DNA of 64,000 bases from Ypsolopha sequella (GCA_934047225.1 OW203997.1:4078417-4142416); one strand, 5' to 3'; shown: positions 1-12,744, counted from the first letter of the stretch. Translations and numbers: made by a program. Notes: generated from the letters alone by a model not told the origin.

Positions 1-2987
1 TAATGAAAGAGAACCTTTCGGTACCACTCGCTATTTGTTTTGGTGCAGTGTACACTGTACGTCACGTGATCACGTCAACTCATGTCCCGGTATTTTTAGA
101 GAGCTTTGTTGCTATAACAAAAATTTAAATATACTCTTATGTTGTACATATATTAAAAGCTCTTATTTGGTACCTATGCAGTCTTTATTGGATATACTTG
201 CCTACAAAATTGCTTACAAGTTTGTAGGATTTCAAGATTTTTTGCAAATATTGGAATCAATTTTATTATGAGACGTATTCCTCACTTCTTAATCATTTGA
301 GCTGCGTCAATCAACCAATCAAGTAATCTCAGATAAATGAATTAAAATAAATGAATGATACCAAATTGGTGTAGGTAGTTTACAAGCAGTAAAAATGTAT
401 ATCAAAACAACGACTGGTCAACTCATATAATAATAAAAGTCTCGAATTTCTGGTACATTAGTCTAGTTTTTAAGGTAGTGGTTAATATAGCAGAAATAAT
501 GTATCTGGCAGTCGGGTACATAAAAGAATAATCCTAGAACATTATCAAGTGATAATTGTTCCTACGATAGAGAAGCGGCTCCTATTTCAAATTAGGGATG
601 CGTTCGAAATACAACACTAGACAACAGATTGTCGAACTTTTTTATTCATTTGGGCTTTACGTTTCGTTATTCCAGGTATTCCTTTTTTATCCCATTAGCA
701 GGTAGAAGCGAAGAGATCGTGGGATGGGTCTCCCGTGGCTCGATAGATGTTCCCTTTTCAATTAACAGTGAAATGATATGGTCATTCACATTGTCGTGAG
801 GATATTTTTATTAGCTTGTTGTTAAATTAGTTTTTGGTTACTAACTATCCTCTAAGAGTCATAGCAAAGCTTGTTCGTAAAATTATTGACGAGCTAACTG
901 GTTTAAAAAAGAAATACTTAAGTTACTAAAAGCACTTAAAACTTACAGAGACATTAAATATTAACTCAAATAACTTTCAACAAGTATGCATAATATATTT
1001 TATCCTACTTTAAGTAGCAGCCTGCAGCTTTAACAATACTAAATATGGTAATTTTAGCGCAAACTATCTTTTTTCCCCTTTTTGTAAACTGCTACAAACG
1101 CACCAAATGCATTACCCGAAATGATGCTAATTTTGAAACCAAACATGACGAGAGTGCAGGCAGGTGGCTTTTGAACCAACTATCGACTATCTAAAACAAA
1201 GTGCAAGAAGGCTCTAAAAGTGTTGAACCAATATTTTGTAATAATATTAGAACTTCTGTGTCATTTTGGCTTTTGTTTTTGTAACATTTCGAACTGGATC
1301 GAGTTTTTTGTTGCTTAACAATAAATTTAAAACAACCTCGAAAGTTTTTATGGTTGTATGACTCAATCCTTAAAATACTTTGTGTTACTTTACCACACCT
1401 CGTTGAAGATGTGGTAGAGGAACACTTCATTTGTAACAAACACCTACTTCATTTACAAAAGGCTTCTTTTGTTGTGAATCAATAGATCACACCTCGGTGG
1501 ATAAAGAAAGGAGTAACTTTAAAACTTGTTATCTTTCTAAATAATTTTTTGCTTCACCAGATACCTAACCGTTTTAGAAACCTTTAATGCAGCTGGTACT
1601 GACTATAAAAAGACTTAACATCAATTAAGTTAAGCAGAATAACTCGGCTTTATTACTGAGAAAGCTTATTTTACAGTCAATTCTTTACTATTAGTATCGT
1701 AGAGTCAAGATTGTGGTTTTTGTAATCCCTATCAATTTCCAATCCCCTCAGCGGTATTTGAAAGCAGTGAAAGCTTATTTGAGCAGTTTATCTTCAGCTA
1801 ATACTATATTATGGCCACAATTTACCGATATTTACAGAATATTGTCTGTGATCCTCGACGTATTGTTAGTTTTATTGCTTCTGCTAGCTTGAGATTTCTG
1901 TTCGATATCTCTTTTATAGCCACAGGTTCTATTGGTAATTTATAATTCTTTTTCAAAATGCTCGAAATTATAGTCGTATAAATCACTGTTTGCCTACCTA
2001 ATTTTATTATTATGGATCAATTAATTCTCGCCTGGACTAGTTACAAAAAGTAGAACTAAAGTCACGATCTCTAGTACGAATATATTTTTTCGTATCACAT
2101 AATTAAATTAAACCTGTCTTCAAGTCATCCATATAAATAAACTTGTTTTAGTTACGTTGGTCATCGCACTGAGTTTATCTTGGTTCAGTGATTTATGCTA
2201 AAAAAGAACTGATTTCCATAACGAAGCTTCCTCATATAAAAGTCGTTTATGTTCATGTTAAGAATACAAAATGCCAATAGGAAAGAGATTAAACACTATA
2301 AATATTTTCTTTAAAATTTATGCTTTGAGGCCGTTGAATTGATACCTGTACATTAATGGCAATCAAAATATATGCTTCTGTTATGGAAATTTTAATAAAA
2401 AATTAAAACTTTAACTTGGAAACTTTATAGCTTTTTTATATGTTTGGCTTGTGCAAAATAGTTCCATAAAGAGGCGTGAGCTAAATCAGCTGTTCACCTG
2501 AGTCACTCACTGCAGGATGTTTAACAACCTTAAATAGTAGGTAATGAAGTGAATCTTATGATGACTACCACCCCCACATTTATGAAATTTTACAATAGTT
2601 GCACAACGTTTTGAAACATGCTGAAATTCTATGTTTGTTGATTGAAATGATTACACATCGGGGGTTGAAAATTATAAGTTAATATTTTTTTTAACGTAAA
2701 AATGCAGTTTCATTAAAACATTCATAACTGAATAAATAATAAGTAACAGTAATTTTGCAACGGACTTCATCGATTGCAGTGTTACTAATATCTCTCAAAG
2801 ATTAATGAATTATCGTAAAACTGCTGCTCACACTGTCTTGATAACAGAAGAAATACTCGTAACAAGAGGCGTAAAATCTGCCTGAATTGATCATCATGAA
2901 TTGATTCACCGTTTCACGATGACAAAATATAAATCAAAATTTCACTTTCTCGTTTGGACTCAGCTAATGATGCAAAACTAGAGCAAA
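1..2987. other. No recognisable gene; presumed intron/intergenic
   Basis: AT-rich sequence. The small ORFs here (for example 1191-1439 on the minus strand) show no recognisable family motif. If the exon at 2994-3063 is real, this stretch is its downstream intron. I found no second exon with convincing splice sites in it. Confidence 0.4.
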
Positions 2988-2993
2988 ACTCAC

Positions 2994-3063
2994 CTAGAAA
3001 ACTGAGGCTCAACTTTTCATCCTCATCATCCAGGTATTCCAATTTCTTTGAATTCATTGTCAT
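2994..3063 (-). CDS. Candidate first coding exon of an unrecognised host gene
   Basis: On the minus strand an ATG in good context (GATAAAATG) opens 23 codons reading MTMNSKKLEYLDDEDEKLSL then SFL. The frame runs into a strong splice donor, CTAG|GTGAGT, with intron GT at 2992-2993. A second in-frame ATG lies two codons in. Upstream in the same frame is a 66-codon open stretch (3082-3282) closed by TGA before the ATG, so it is either 5' leader or an upstream ORF. A GC-rich promoter-like block with a TATTTAAAA box follows farther upstream. The peptide is acidic and lysine-rich, with no domain in the visible part. The rest of the gene would lie left of the window or in exons I could not recognise. 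Inference from start context, donor and promoter only; chance remains possible. Confidence 0.42.
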
Positions 3064-3300
3064 TTTATCCACACAACTGGTTCAGAGTAAGTTTAGAACA
3101 TGATCCTTTTTTGTGGCAAGAACGAAGGTCACAACATCCACTTGTCCCTGTACATCACTGCACTGTAAAGTATAATCAACACCAATTACGATAGCATCAT
3201 CACTTTTCTCACTATCTCGTATAGTTTTTAAACTTGTTTTAATGTTTATCTCACTGGCAGGCACGAAACCAATTGAAAACACAAAGTTCTGTCAGTTTTT
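3064..3300 (-). other. Putative 5' leader with an upstream ORF
   Basis: This lies between the putative TATA-like box and the candidate start codon. It carries an open frame (3082-3282, reading ..VTFVLATKKDHVLNLL stop) in the same frame as the downstream exon but separated from it by one TGA. It could be transcribed leader, a uORF, or an ancestral coding extension cut by a stop. An AG that could act as an acceptor (CTGACAG) precedes the open stretch, so a separate exon is also possible. Confidence 0.3.
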
Positions 3301-3314
3301 GATTGCAAAAATAA

Positions 3315-3420
3315 CGTTACATTTTTAAATATGGCACCGTGCGCAGCATGCGACCGGCGCGCACGACGTATCGACGCGAATGGGAGAGTTCGATCGAACT
3401 TCGAACTAACTTTGAAGTGA
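3315..3420 (-). promoter_or_regulatory. Candidate core promoter, minus strand
   Basis: A GC-rich island with several CpG-rich words (CGCGCCGG, GCATGCTGCGCAC) sits in AT-rich surroundings. On the minus strand it is followed by a TATTTAAAA box (3324-3332), about 30 bp before the presumed leader. The position fits the exon at 2994-3063. No transcription evidence is available. Confidence 0.3.
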
Positions 3421-4857
3421 CGCTGCTGCATGGACGGATAGACTAACATACGCCTAGTTTCATGGTGTAGAGTCGTGGAGTGCAGGTAAACTGACCCGCA
3501 ACTTCTAATCAGCTTATGGCTAGCGGATTGCGATATCTTTGTTATACAGAATGTTGATTTGGTCAGCAACTTCCTTCACAGGGTAAGTTGTATTCACGAT
3601 ACTGATGATAAAAAAATATAAAAACATACTTTTATTTTTTGAAAATTTATTTACGATATTTTGGGGGTGACAAAAATCGCCTAGTGTACGATGATGAGAT
3701 TGACTCAGCACTGGCGGAGTGGTAGTGTAGGAGGGGCACCCTAGTAAGTAAGTAAGTACAGAGTACTATACCGTTCTTCAAGTGGTACCATTTTTTTAAT
3801 TTTGTTTTTCTTAAAGAATCATGTACAATCAATTAATATTAATTTGACGCAAGTTGGGGACCAAAACGACAACCTGTATGTCGCTCTGTGGATTTGTACT
3901 GTTTTAGACCAAAGAAGAAACATTTTAAACTCTTACATAAATACGAGCAATGTAACATATTGAGGCTGAAAATAATAATCGTCTTGAAAATTTGCTAATT
4001 GTAACAAACTTTCTATGAATTGTTTTTTTATCGTTCTATCTATATCATCTAGATAAATACGGTAATAAACTTGATAAAAAACGGACTTAATATACTTAGG
4101 TACATATTTGTTTTCATTTAAAGTTCTATGCAAGTATAATTTCAAAGAAAAACATTACAATTCAAGTCAAAACGTAAAACGTGCTATTGTTTCGAACAGT
4201 CGGGCAATTTAAAGCGGCTCGAATTCACAATGGCAAAGCACATAATAATTTGCGAACGAGTCCACCCCTCGAAGTCACAGCACGCATGCGCCACCGGAAT
4301 ACTGAACAATGGACAAACATCCCCAAACCAGCAGCCCCTGGGTTCGCAATAACAATACCATTAAAGTTAACGCACTGGGATTCTAATTTACGATGCAAAT
4401 AATGAAAACGGAAAAAGCAAACTTTTGATTCAGACTTAGGTCTCATTATCTAATAATGGTCATTTCTTATTAGGTTTACACGTACAAATATAATTTAACT
4501 TTAACTAGCAGATACTAGATTAAAACCTAATAAAACTCATATGATATTGAAAACATGATTTTTCTAATATTGCGGCAGTAAAGCTTTGATCAGGTTAACA
4601 AGCATAACTTCCTTGTCTTCGATTGACGAGTGAAGTCCATAAACAAAACTAAAAAAGAAAAACACATTTTAAGTGGTTCCCGTTCCCACACGCCATGGCA
4701 TCCTGTTTTATGAGCATAGTCCATAGCATCGGATTCGGGAGGCCAATTTAAATGTCTACAACCTTATAATTTTAAAACTAGCATGTGCTCGGGAACAATA
4801 ATGATTATTTTAGTGTAACAAGAATTATGATGATGTTTGTGCCTTTGCATAAACTTT
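3421..4857. other. No recognisable gene
   Basis: Unassigned sequence. A mildly GC-rich patch at about 4190-4450 is open on both strands (73 codons each), but neither reading resembles a known family. A GTGCAG|GTAAAC donor-like word at about 3481-3492 on the plus strand could belong to a divergent non-coding exon, but nothing else supports one. Confidence 0.3.
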
Positions 4858-5006
4858 ATTCTAGAGGTTCGAGGTTTCGTGTGACAGGATATTTCTGACG
4901 AAACTCGGATTTTCCAGCCACATCCGAGCTTCTGCCAGAAAGCAATAAGGGTCGCCGTCGACGGATACGTCGAGGAGGACATCATCATCATCATCATTCT
5001 AGAGGT
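4858..5006 (+). mobile_element. Short retroelement stub with (CAT)n tail and 11-bp target duplication
   Basis: A 127-bp insert (4869-4995) lies between perfect copies of ATTCTAGAGGT (4858-4868 and 4996-5006). On the plus strand it ends in a run of ATC units, as expected for the 3' tail of a non-LTR retrotransposon with simple-repeat tails. The insert is the 3'-most part of a LINE or SINE, strongly 5'-truncated. Direct duplications of this length are typical of target-primed reverse transcription. The family is not identified. Confidence 0.7.
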
Positions 5007-5757
5007 ACAAAGAAAATGTTATAAACATTTTGGACCACCCAAAAATATGTATTGAATAGTATTTATGAGGTCTCTGATATTATTGCAAGTCGCTCTACTT
5101 TTACTTGACAGTTGTCTTATTGTTTCGTATGGGGCGATACTTGGACTGAAATTAATAGGACTACTTTCGATGCCTTTGAATGAACTGTATGTACTCCTTC
5201 TGATGTTAATCATTGCGTATGTCGTAGTCATTATGTATTACGTATGTTGTACGTGTTTCAATCACTCCAACTCACTTGCTATTTTGAATTTATGCTGTCT
5301 GTGAGCTGGTCACCATGACTTAAGACTATAATGAGGACATTCTTGTATCTGTCGTTGGCCTTTTGAATTAAGAGCTATCTCATTAATATTGAGAAGCTTC
5401 TGTAAATAAGTGAAATCAGGCCATTAAGCTTCGACTAAGTGTTTATTTATACGTGCTTTCCGAAAATCAAACTTAAAAACTTAGTCTGAAGTTAAGATTG
5501 GTCGTAAATGCTCTTGTATTTAAATTTAATGATTTCACCGAGCTTGTCATTATGCGTAATTTACATAATGATCCATTCTTTTACATGCGACTCAGCCGAA
5601 TTTTTTCATCACAATAAAATTTACGAGACTTTCGGACACGGTTTAAAAATGGACAGTTTAAAAAATGTAAGTAGGCGCGAAAAACATGGGCATTATGCAT
5701 ATCGAACAAGAACAAACCTTGTCTTTTGAAGGGATCTTTTGGAGCTTCACGCTTATT
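5007..5757. other. No recognisable gene
   Basis: Overlapping ORFs lie on both strands (5019-5231 minus, 5065-5304 plus). The plus frame looks hydrophobic only because it is the antisense of an AT-rich frame. No family motifs seen. Confidence 0.35.
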
Positions 5758-6405
5758 AGGGTTCTGTACTCAAAGGGTAAAACGCTGCCCTATTAATGTC
5801 ACTCCGCTGTCCGTCTGTCTGTCCGTATGTTATGGGTCTCTAGCTCTTAGACAGAGTGAGATAGAGACTTGACATTTTTATATGTTGTGTAAAATTTTTA
5901 CCAAAAACCGAATGTTAATTTAAAAATAAAATAAAATCATTTTTCAGGGGGAGGGCTCATGCACGAAAAAGGAAAGGAAAAAATTTTTTTTTCTTACCCC
6001 AAAATGTTGGGTATAATTGTCTGGAGCTCATTAAGTAGAGTGTAAATGTATTTTTATTTCTTTTTATCTTCGTAAATAAAGAAATGGGAGGCTAACAAAG
6101 TTGCCATTTTTAGTTTTTTTTTTACAGGGTCTATCTCAAAGACCAAAGTAGTTAGGAATCTGTTATTTATGTATATATTATGTATCATATGTTGTATTTA
6201 AAAAACAAATAGTGAAAACACAAATTTATGATGCAGTTTTAGGGTTACGTCCCCGAATACTCAACCAACTTAATTTTGCAGTTTTGTTTCATACAATTTG
6301 TAAGTAGTGATAAGTTTGTAATTTCTGTTCAAATTATTTAAGTTATATTAACCTATTTAAATGGCACGGAACCCTCAGAGCGCGAGTCCTACTCACACTT
6401 GACCG
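5758..6405 (+). repeat. GGTTCCGT-family lepidopteran repeat
   Basis: The 5' end reads GGGTTCTGTACTCAAAGGGT and is followed by the family's CTGTCCGTCTGTCTGTCCGT run. The 3' end carries ACGGAACCCT and a degenerate ACTCACACTTGACCGGTTAT terminus. The same head and tail recur at 19076-20074, 31024-31270, 51826-52600, 53800-54190 and 62049-62323. This is a dispersed non-coding element with partial GGTTCCGT/ACGGAACC inverted ends. Its superfamily is not determined here. Confidence 0.7.
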
Positions 6406-8481
6406 GTTATTTTATTTTATTATTCAAGCGATTATGTTATAAAAAGTAGGCTATCGCTCCATATTCATATATTGGATCATCAGCAAAAAATCTGGCGTCT
6501 CCTTTAAATTCAGTGTCGATATTTTGATCTCACTTTTTATTCGCTATAGTCAGTGGTTCAGTATTCGGAAATGTGCTAGTTTATTAAAAGGTTGCATTAA
6601 TGCTTTAATCCCGGCTTCGTATTTTAGATGTGCATTCTTTACTGCATGAATCATTTCCCCTTGAGGTATATAATTAGATCGATATTTCAATACTGCCCAT
6701 GTGTGGTGATCTGTGCAGCAGATATGCCTTTTCAAGGTTGTATATTTGGCTCTGATTTGATCCAAATATTCCTGACGTTCCTTTATATGGACTCCTGTTT
6801 AAAATTCCGAGCTCGTCCCGTCTCGTCGCACTCCTAACATATTTTGGTGTCTGCGCAAGACCATCATGCCTTTCCCATCGTATTTTTGATAAAAAATACT
6901 TTATTCGTCCTTTTTTATGCATCCTTATTTGGGGAGGTTAGGTTCAGTTGATTTAGCATGTTATTACACATCGCCATGAAGTAGATTAAAGATACGTGTG
7001 TGGTTATTTAAAACCCAAAATTTAAGCCATAAAGTCAAGCTTTCTTTAGATTTTTAGGAGTTGATTTTGGTTAGCCACTTATTTATAGCTTTTTCGATAC
7101 ACTTCGCTGAAGATTGATATGGATCTCGTTTTCTTTGTATAGAAATTCACACGTGCTAGTTGTTTTTGTACCGGTTTTGGGGTCAATTCTTTTTAACTGT
7201 TTCGTTTTATGACATTTGAGTTTGTGATCGGCATACAAATAAACTAGTAATGTGAAGCTTGTAAATGTAGTTAAATATTTTTTTATTCTTTTCTGCCATA
7301 AAATAACCAAGTAACTTGATAACTTGATAAGTTGTTACTTTTTGTACCCAGTCTTGCTCATTTCATTTGTCCTGATCATGTCATTTTATTCTAATCAATC
7401 AAATGCAATCCAAGCTACGTGGTAATCCTAGTTATGCTCAGAAAATTTAATCTAAAAAGTGATAGTATTCAACTTAGTCTCTGATACTAGCTTTCAGTCA
7501 TGACACCTGCAGTGTACAATTACAAGTTATTACTTGAAAGATGTATTAGAACGATAAATATAAGTGGTAATTAAATTCTACTGGCTTTAATAAAGCCTGT
7601 CTTCTCGTTTCATATGACAGTCTCGTCTCAGGAGAAATCTAAAGTAGTAAACGGGTATTAAACCGTTTGGATACAGTATAATATTTATAATGTTTACTTC
7701 TTGTACGAGGGACATTATTTTCACGTAGTTTCCTAAGTCCTGTTACTTATTACTGTTTGTTGTTGATTGTAATGGTTCATAAAAGTGAACTACATTTTGT
7801 TCGATGAAGTTTACTGATATTTTTACTGTCACATAACTCTCCGAGTGCGTTGTGTTGTGTCCTAGTTATTAAAGGTGAAAATTGTGTTTGCTTTTATGTA
7901 TGAGAAAGGGATAGCGTAATCATTTAGAAAGTGTAACAGAATTCAAGGACTTTAACAAGAGCTTCTAAAACTTATATTTTTTGCAACAACTCCAATTACT
8001 AGTACAAGTTGTAATGCATGTGACGCAAATATAAATTCAAGAATGAGCTGGTACTGGTAGGTGTGGGTATAATAAAGTGATCAAAGCTTTGCAAAGGTTT
8101 TGATGGAAACTATTGTTGTGGTGCCATCACAATAAGTCTTTTAAAATAGGACGCGTCATGTCAAGGCTCAACGTAAACTATTAGAACACAGTTCCACCCT
8201 TCAAGCAAAATGTAAAAGTAAGGATGAGAACTTAAAATCATTATAATTAATATTAAGCCGTGCATTTTTACTCCTTTATAAAACACTAATCTCAGGAAAC
8301 AGCTGGTCGTTCAAAACCCACAATATTAGTCATTAAATTTCACATTACGACGGCTAATTACCCATAACTTTATCTTTGTCGAAATCTCAAATTAAAATTT
8401 GCTCAATACCGTCTAAAGAGGGTATTACGGAGGTTTATAAAATAAAAAGTTCATCAAAGGTGCAGCAGCGGGCCAGAGCGT
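6406..8481. other. No recognisable gene
   Basis: Two overlapping minus-strand ORFs in different frames (6550-6765 and 6674-6922) do not join into a recognisable protein. The rest is AT-rich, with no repeat shared with the window. Confidence 0.3.
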
Positions 8482-8495
8482 TGACTCATGAGTCA
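8482..8495. promoter_or_regulatory. Palindromic double AP-1-like site
   Basis: TGACTCATGAGTCA is a perfect 14-bp palindrome made of two back-to-back AP-1 (Jun/Fos) consensus heptamers. It sits in a small GC-richer island. No promoter was recognised next to it, so function is only a possibility; a 14-bp match may arise by chance. Confidence 0.3.
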
Positions 8496-10807
8496 CCGAT
8501 CGTTGCCCGCAAAAACTTCAACTACAGATTCCTGTTTGATCAACCCTTCTTTGTAATCCCTTAATCTTTTAGATGGATCCAAGCCATGATCTGGTCTGCA
8601 ATCTGTTGTTTTACTACTCATTATGTTTAAGAGGGTTAAATCAATTGATTAAATGTCAAAATCATGTGTGGAACTTTTGTGTTCACTCCTAAAACACTAT
8701 TTTAATCTCTTTATACATATGAGTAAAGTCGTCTAGGATAAGTTCATTGCAAAACAGTTGCAATTTTTGACTTAAAATAAAATAACTCTTTTCTCAATTT
8801 CACAATATGTATGTCTATTCCCTTATATATCGGAAAATGGAAGTTAGTGTATCCATCCTGGTTAAAGTTATTCAAATACATCTTTAAAGTTGTTAAAGTT
8901 ACAACATTGCATTCCATAAAATCTTTAGCATTATTTTCTTAACCGATATCTTCATCAAGCGTTCTGATCAGATGGGCATCATTCGAGTCCTGGTTTATTT
9001 TTGTTCTAATAAGTAAATTGTTTTCTATATACGGTAGCCAGTAACCTGCAACCATTGTTAGTTCTCGCCCAGGGAGAGAAAATGCATGCTTGTCTGAAAC
9101 TTGATTTGTTCCAATGATTCAAGCTGAATGGTTTGTTTCTTCTTTTTGCGCAAAGAAAAGAGGTACTTACCGTGAAGACGAGTTAAGCTTCCATTACTTT
9201 AAAGTTTCTACAATATTAACGTATACAAGTTTGCCTTTGTTTAATTTTTGTACATATACATTCTTTTTAGTTTCCACATTAGTGATGGTTCATTTAAGTA
9301 AACTAAATAATTGAACATACGTTCTGTGGATTTAAACAAATTCATTGAATGCAACAAGCAATTGTTTTTTTTAATGCGTTTCCATTTGTTTTGTTATACC
9401 TACTAGGTATAAAATAGTCCTAATATTTTCAGCTACGCATAGATAATAAATTTTTGGTACCATATAACCACAATCACATATTATTTTGGGCAGATATAGC
9501 TAAGAATCTGAAATCACAAGCTAAAAAAAAAAATATTGATATTTGATTCCTCAGATCATCTGAAAAAACAACTCCCAGGTAAAACAATTTATACAAATAA
9601 TTTGCAAAAACTATGCAAACCGATGTCTTTGTACAAAAAAGTTGATTTAAAATAATTGAATGTTCTATAGTAGATTCCAAAACAAAACATAATTTCACCA
9701 ATATAGAAGCTAGGTACTTATAATCTTTTTGTTACTTATAGTATCTACCTTTTTTGTTTAAATATTCTTTCCTGAGAATTTTTTCGTGGGCATAAGAATA
9801 ATTTCTCACGATTTCGTTGCAAAACTAAAGAATCGAGCCTTAATGAATTGTTTATATTCTTATACCAAGGGTTTTTAACCTTAATGAGGTGTGGAAGTAA
9901 ATGTTTGATGCGTTAAGTGTGATGTATAAAACATATATTGTTCTTTTAATTGGATAATCGATCTCGGACTTGGGTAATTACCGGGAAAACGAAGATCTCT
10001 GGTTTAAAACAAGTATCATTGGGTAGGTATTCCATAGAGTTTTTATACAAAAAGGTCCGAGAACGTATTCTTAAAGTGATTATTTGGGACAGTTATGTCT
10101 ATGAGTTGTTTAAGTATATCACATTGCTTTTGATTATTTTGGTTTTATTAACAATTTAAGTTGTTTTGACATCCTACCTATATTTTCATTATTCTTAGAC
10201 TTGTTTTTTTATATACGGTCGTCCGTACGTTGACTTACCCAATTAATTACCCACGTATTAGAACAAACTAACAAAAAAGCATTTAGGAGAATTGAAATTA
10301 CTCTGACATTACGTAACGATCTTTTGGTATTAGTTGACAAACAAAAGTGATAGCAGAGTAAAGATTTTATTTATTTATTTCGGATACAAACAGTGTTATA
10401 CAAGTATTATTAAGTTACATTAGTGAGTTACTATTGGACTTGGAGATCCAGTTATTTATATAAATAGGTAATAAGAGCTCAACACTTCACATGATAATTT
10501 ACAAATCTTAATTATGTAAACTTAACTAGGTAACTGAAAATACATTTTATTTAAAGAGTTATTCGTCAAGCAATGCTCGACTTAACTTATATTTAAATGA
10601 ATTTATTGAATTTATATTTAAATGAAGATCTCGCAGACACATCATGCCGTATTATCAAAATACTTTTCATCGTTACTGCACGTAAAACAACTAAAACGAG
10701 TGTTTATTTCTTTTTACAAAAAATAAATATATAATAATGCACAAGTGGATGGTAGAGCTCGACTTGTCCGCCTTAAAAGGATGTATGTCGGTCGACCAAA
10801 TTGGCGA
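8496..10807. other. No recognisable gene or repeat
   Basis: AT-rich, short ORFs only. Nothing recurring elsewhere in the window was noticed. Confidence 0.35.
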
Positions 10808-11179
10808 TTAAGAGGATGGCCTCCCTAGCAACTTTTTTTTATTACCCGACCAGCACAATAAGTCTAATGGCAAAGAACTTATTTGCTTTTGATAGAGGCG
10901 ATTATATGGTGGCTCATTGGCCTCTTTTTCTTGGACGCGTATTACCAATGATCACGCAGCGAAACAAAAAAAATTGTGTGTTTTAGCTAATATTGAAATA
11001 AATTTCCAGGAAAAAATATAAGATTTAGTAGAATATTATTATATTATTATATTTCTATAACCTACTTTATGAGAAAAAAAATCAAGTTGATCTCTTAACC
11101 GCGTTCTTGAAATTATGGTTTGAAAACCAAATAACAAAGGGTGGAAAACATTTTTTTAGACAAAGGTTTAAATTTTCCA
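10808..11179 (+). mobile_element. TTAAGAGGATGG element, copy 1 (right end lost)
   Basis: Starts TTAAGAGGATGGC and is colinear with the copies at 24363-24871, 29687-30188 and (inverted) 32198-32691. Conserved internal words include AGGCGATTATATG and CACGCAGCGAAACAA. It stops abruptly inside the family sequence at about 11179, where a different TTAA element begins. No coding capacity; a non-autonomous DNA element. Confidence 0.65.
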
Positions 11180-11567
11180 ACGTTTTAGTTTTTAACTGTC
11201 TATCCTGCTCTAATCAGATGACGCGCACGCAAAAATTCAGTTATTTTGAAATCGCGGCTACTTTAGGACATTAACTACAATTTCGTTATGTAATAAAGAT
11301 GTTTTTTTCTAGTAAATATCTGCGTGTGTTGATTTCGTTTTAATCGGTTTTAAAACACGGAAACTGAATCGCTTTTCTTATGAAATTCATGCTTTTTTAA
11401 AAGCAATATTAATTAAAAGAACATTGAAAGAATGTTTATTTATAAAGTGTACCTAATAAATGTCTTGAGACAAAAAACACGCCAATTTTTTTTCAAATTT
11501 TTACCATCTACATTGATGGAACTGAATCCAATACAAAATTGATATTTAGCATTGTGGAGCCCCTTAA
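11180..11567 (+). mobile_element. TTAAGGGxCTGCAC MITE family, copy 1 (left terminus lost)
   Basis: Colinear with 20825-21241. The right terminus ATTGTGGAGCCCCTTAA is intact (TTAA 11564-11567). The left about 40 bp are missing, cut at the junction with the preceding element. A third, inverted, truncated copy is at 38685-38818. Non-coding. Confidence 0.65.
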
Positions 11568-11720
11568 AAGCACCCGGAAGAAGATTGATGAATATAGGTA
11601 CAAGAAGCGAAAGAGATGTGTCGGATCACGGCAGATGGAGATCTGTAGTCAGTGACGACAGTGTCCATCCCTCTGGAAGACAGGCTATGTATGTATTGAA
11701 ATATGTATGTGTGTATAATA
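11568..11720 (+). mobile_element. LINE 3'-end fragment with TATG-type tail
   Basis: The reading ..DHGRWRSVVSDDSVHPSGRQ, followed by TATGTATGTATTG, matches the 3'-end style of a lepidopteran LINE. A shorter relative (TCTGTAGTCTCTGCC..CTCTGGGAGACAGGCG) is at 37630-37705. Non-functional remnant. Confidence 0.45.
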
Positions 11721-11747
11721 GTAGTTTATGCTACAAGAGCGCAAAGG

Positions 11748-11815
11748 AATAAATTACGAGGACGATTTAAAACACGAGCGTAGCGAGTGTTTTAAACGTA
11801 ACCGAGTAATTTATT
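11748..11815. repeat. Two-helix hairpin with loop GAGCGTAGCGA, copy 1
   Basis: Outer helix AATAAATTAC/GTAATTTATT (11748-11757 with 11806-11815). Internal loop GAGGACGA/CGTAACCGA. Inner helix TTTAAAACAC/GTGTTTTAAA (11766-11775 with 11787-11796). Apical loop GAGCGTAGCGA. The same loop with different stem sequences is at 36836-36919. It may be a structured non-coding RNA or a transposon terminus; function unknown. Confidence 0.55.
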
Positions 11816-12744
11816 GCTTTTACGCCCGTGTATCATACTACGTTTTTCAATGCATAGAGTGAGGAAATAAAACAAATATAATTTTGTGAACTTTAAATTG
11901 TAATTGGCTCAAAAGGACTGTATCCAGAGCCGTTTAACAGTGGAAAAAAAATTATGACATTTATGGTACACAGGAAAGGCTCCAGGTTAGCCAACCATTC
12001 TGAATAAATAAAAAAAAAAATAATAAAGCCCTAGGGCAAAATAATCGACTTTCTGTTCGGTTTTGATGCATAAAAAGTGGGTCTTTACGAGCACATGCAT
12101 TGAAAACGTACAAAAATCCATGTACTACAAAGTCTAGATTTGTTTACTATGTGCACTTGTGTTATCCAGTAACACGGTATGTCTATTTCTGTTAACTAGT
12201 AACATAGTATGTCTAGATTTGTTTACGAGTAGCCGATGAGAAAGCGTCGATAGGTCTCCAGTAGTAGGCAGGATTACTCATAAATCTGAACATTGATCAG
12301 TACTGGAAGTAGGGCTGGACAAACCAAGCTTCGGCTGGTTTCGGCCAATTTTAATATCACTATCTCAGTTGCCATTATCGACTGAAATTAAGAAAAGTGT
12401 CGTTCTCTATTTATAAAGGTCAGTAAATTGTGAAATTGGATCACAACTTACCATATGCATATGTAACCAAAAAATAATCCTTTTTTACTTGTGCTCGGAC
12501 ATACCTGAAAGCAAAGAGAAAATTATTACAAATTGAAACGTAAATGATTGAAAAGAAATATGAGCTTGCGATTTAAATAAATGAAGTTCGAAGATATTCC
12601 AAGATAAAGAAACAATAAATGGCCTAAAAATAACTTACCATTCGTCGAGTTTTGGTAATACGTGAAAAATTACTTTTCCAAACTACATCTTTTTTTCTTT
12701 TTTTAAATATTATACTTATATATATATAATTTTAATATAATAAT
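11816..12744. other. No gene; partial local duplication
   Basis: About 12125-12235 contains an imperfect direct duplication (TCTAGATTTGTTTAC... and GTAACA.GGTATGTCTA...). Otherwise unassigned. Confidence 0.35.

Noticed and set aside
5065..5304. Hydrophobic 79-codon ORF resembling a membrane protein
   Set aside because: Hydrophobicity arises from T-rich codons opposite an equally open minus frame; no signal, splice or repeat support.
6550..6922. Frameshifted gene made of two overlapping minus ORFs
   Set aside because: Joining the frames gives no recognisable protein family, and stops occur in each frame outside the overlap.
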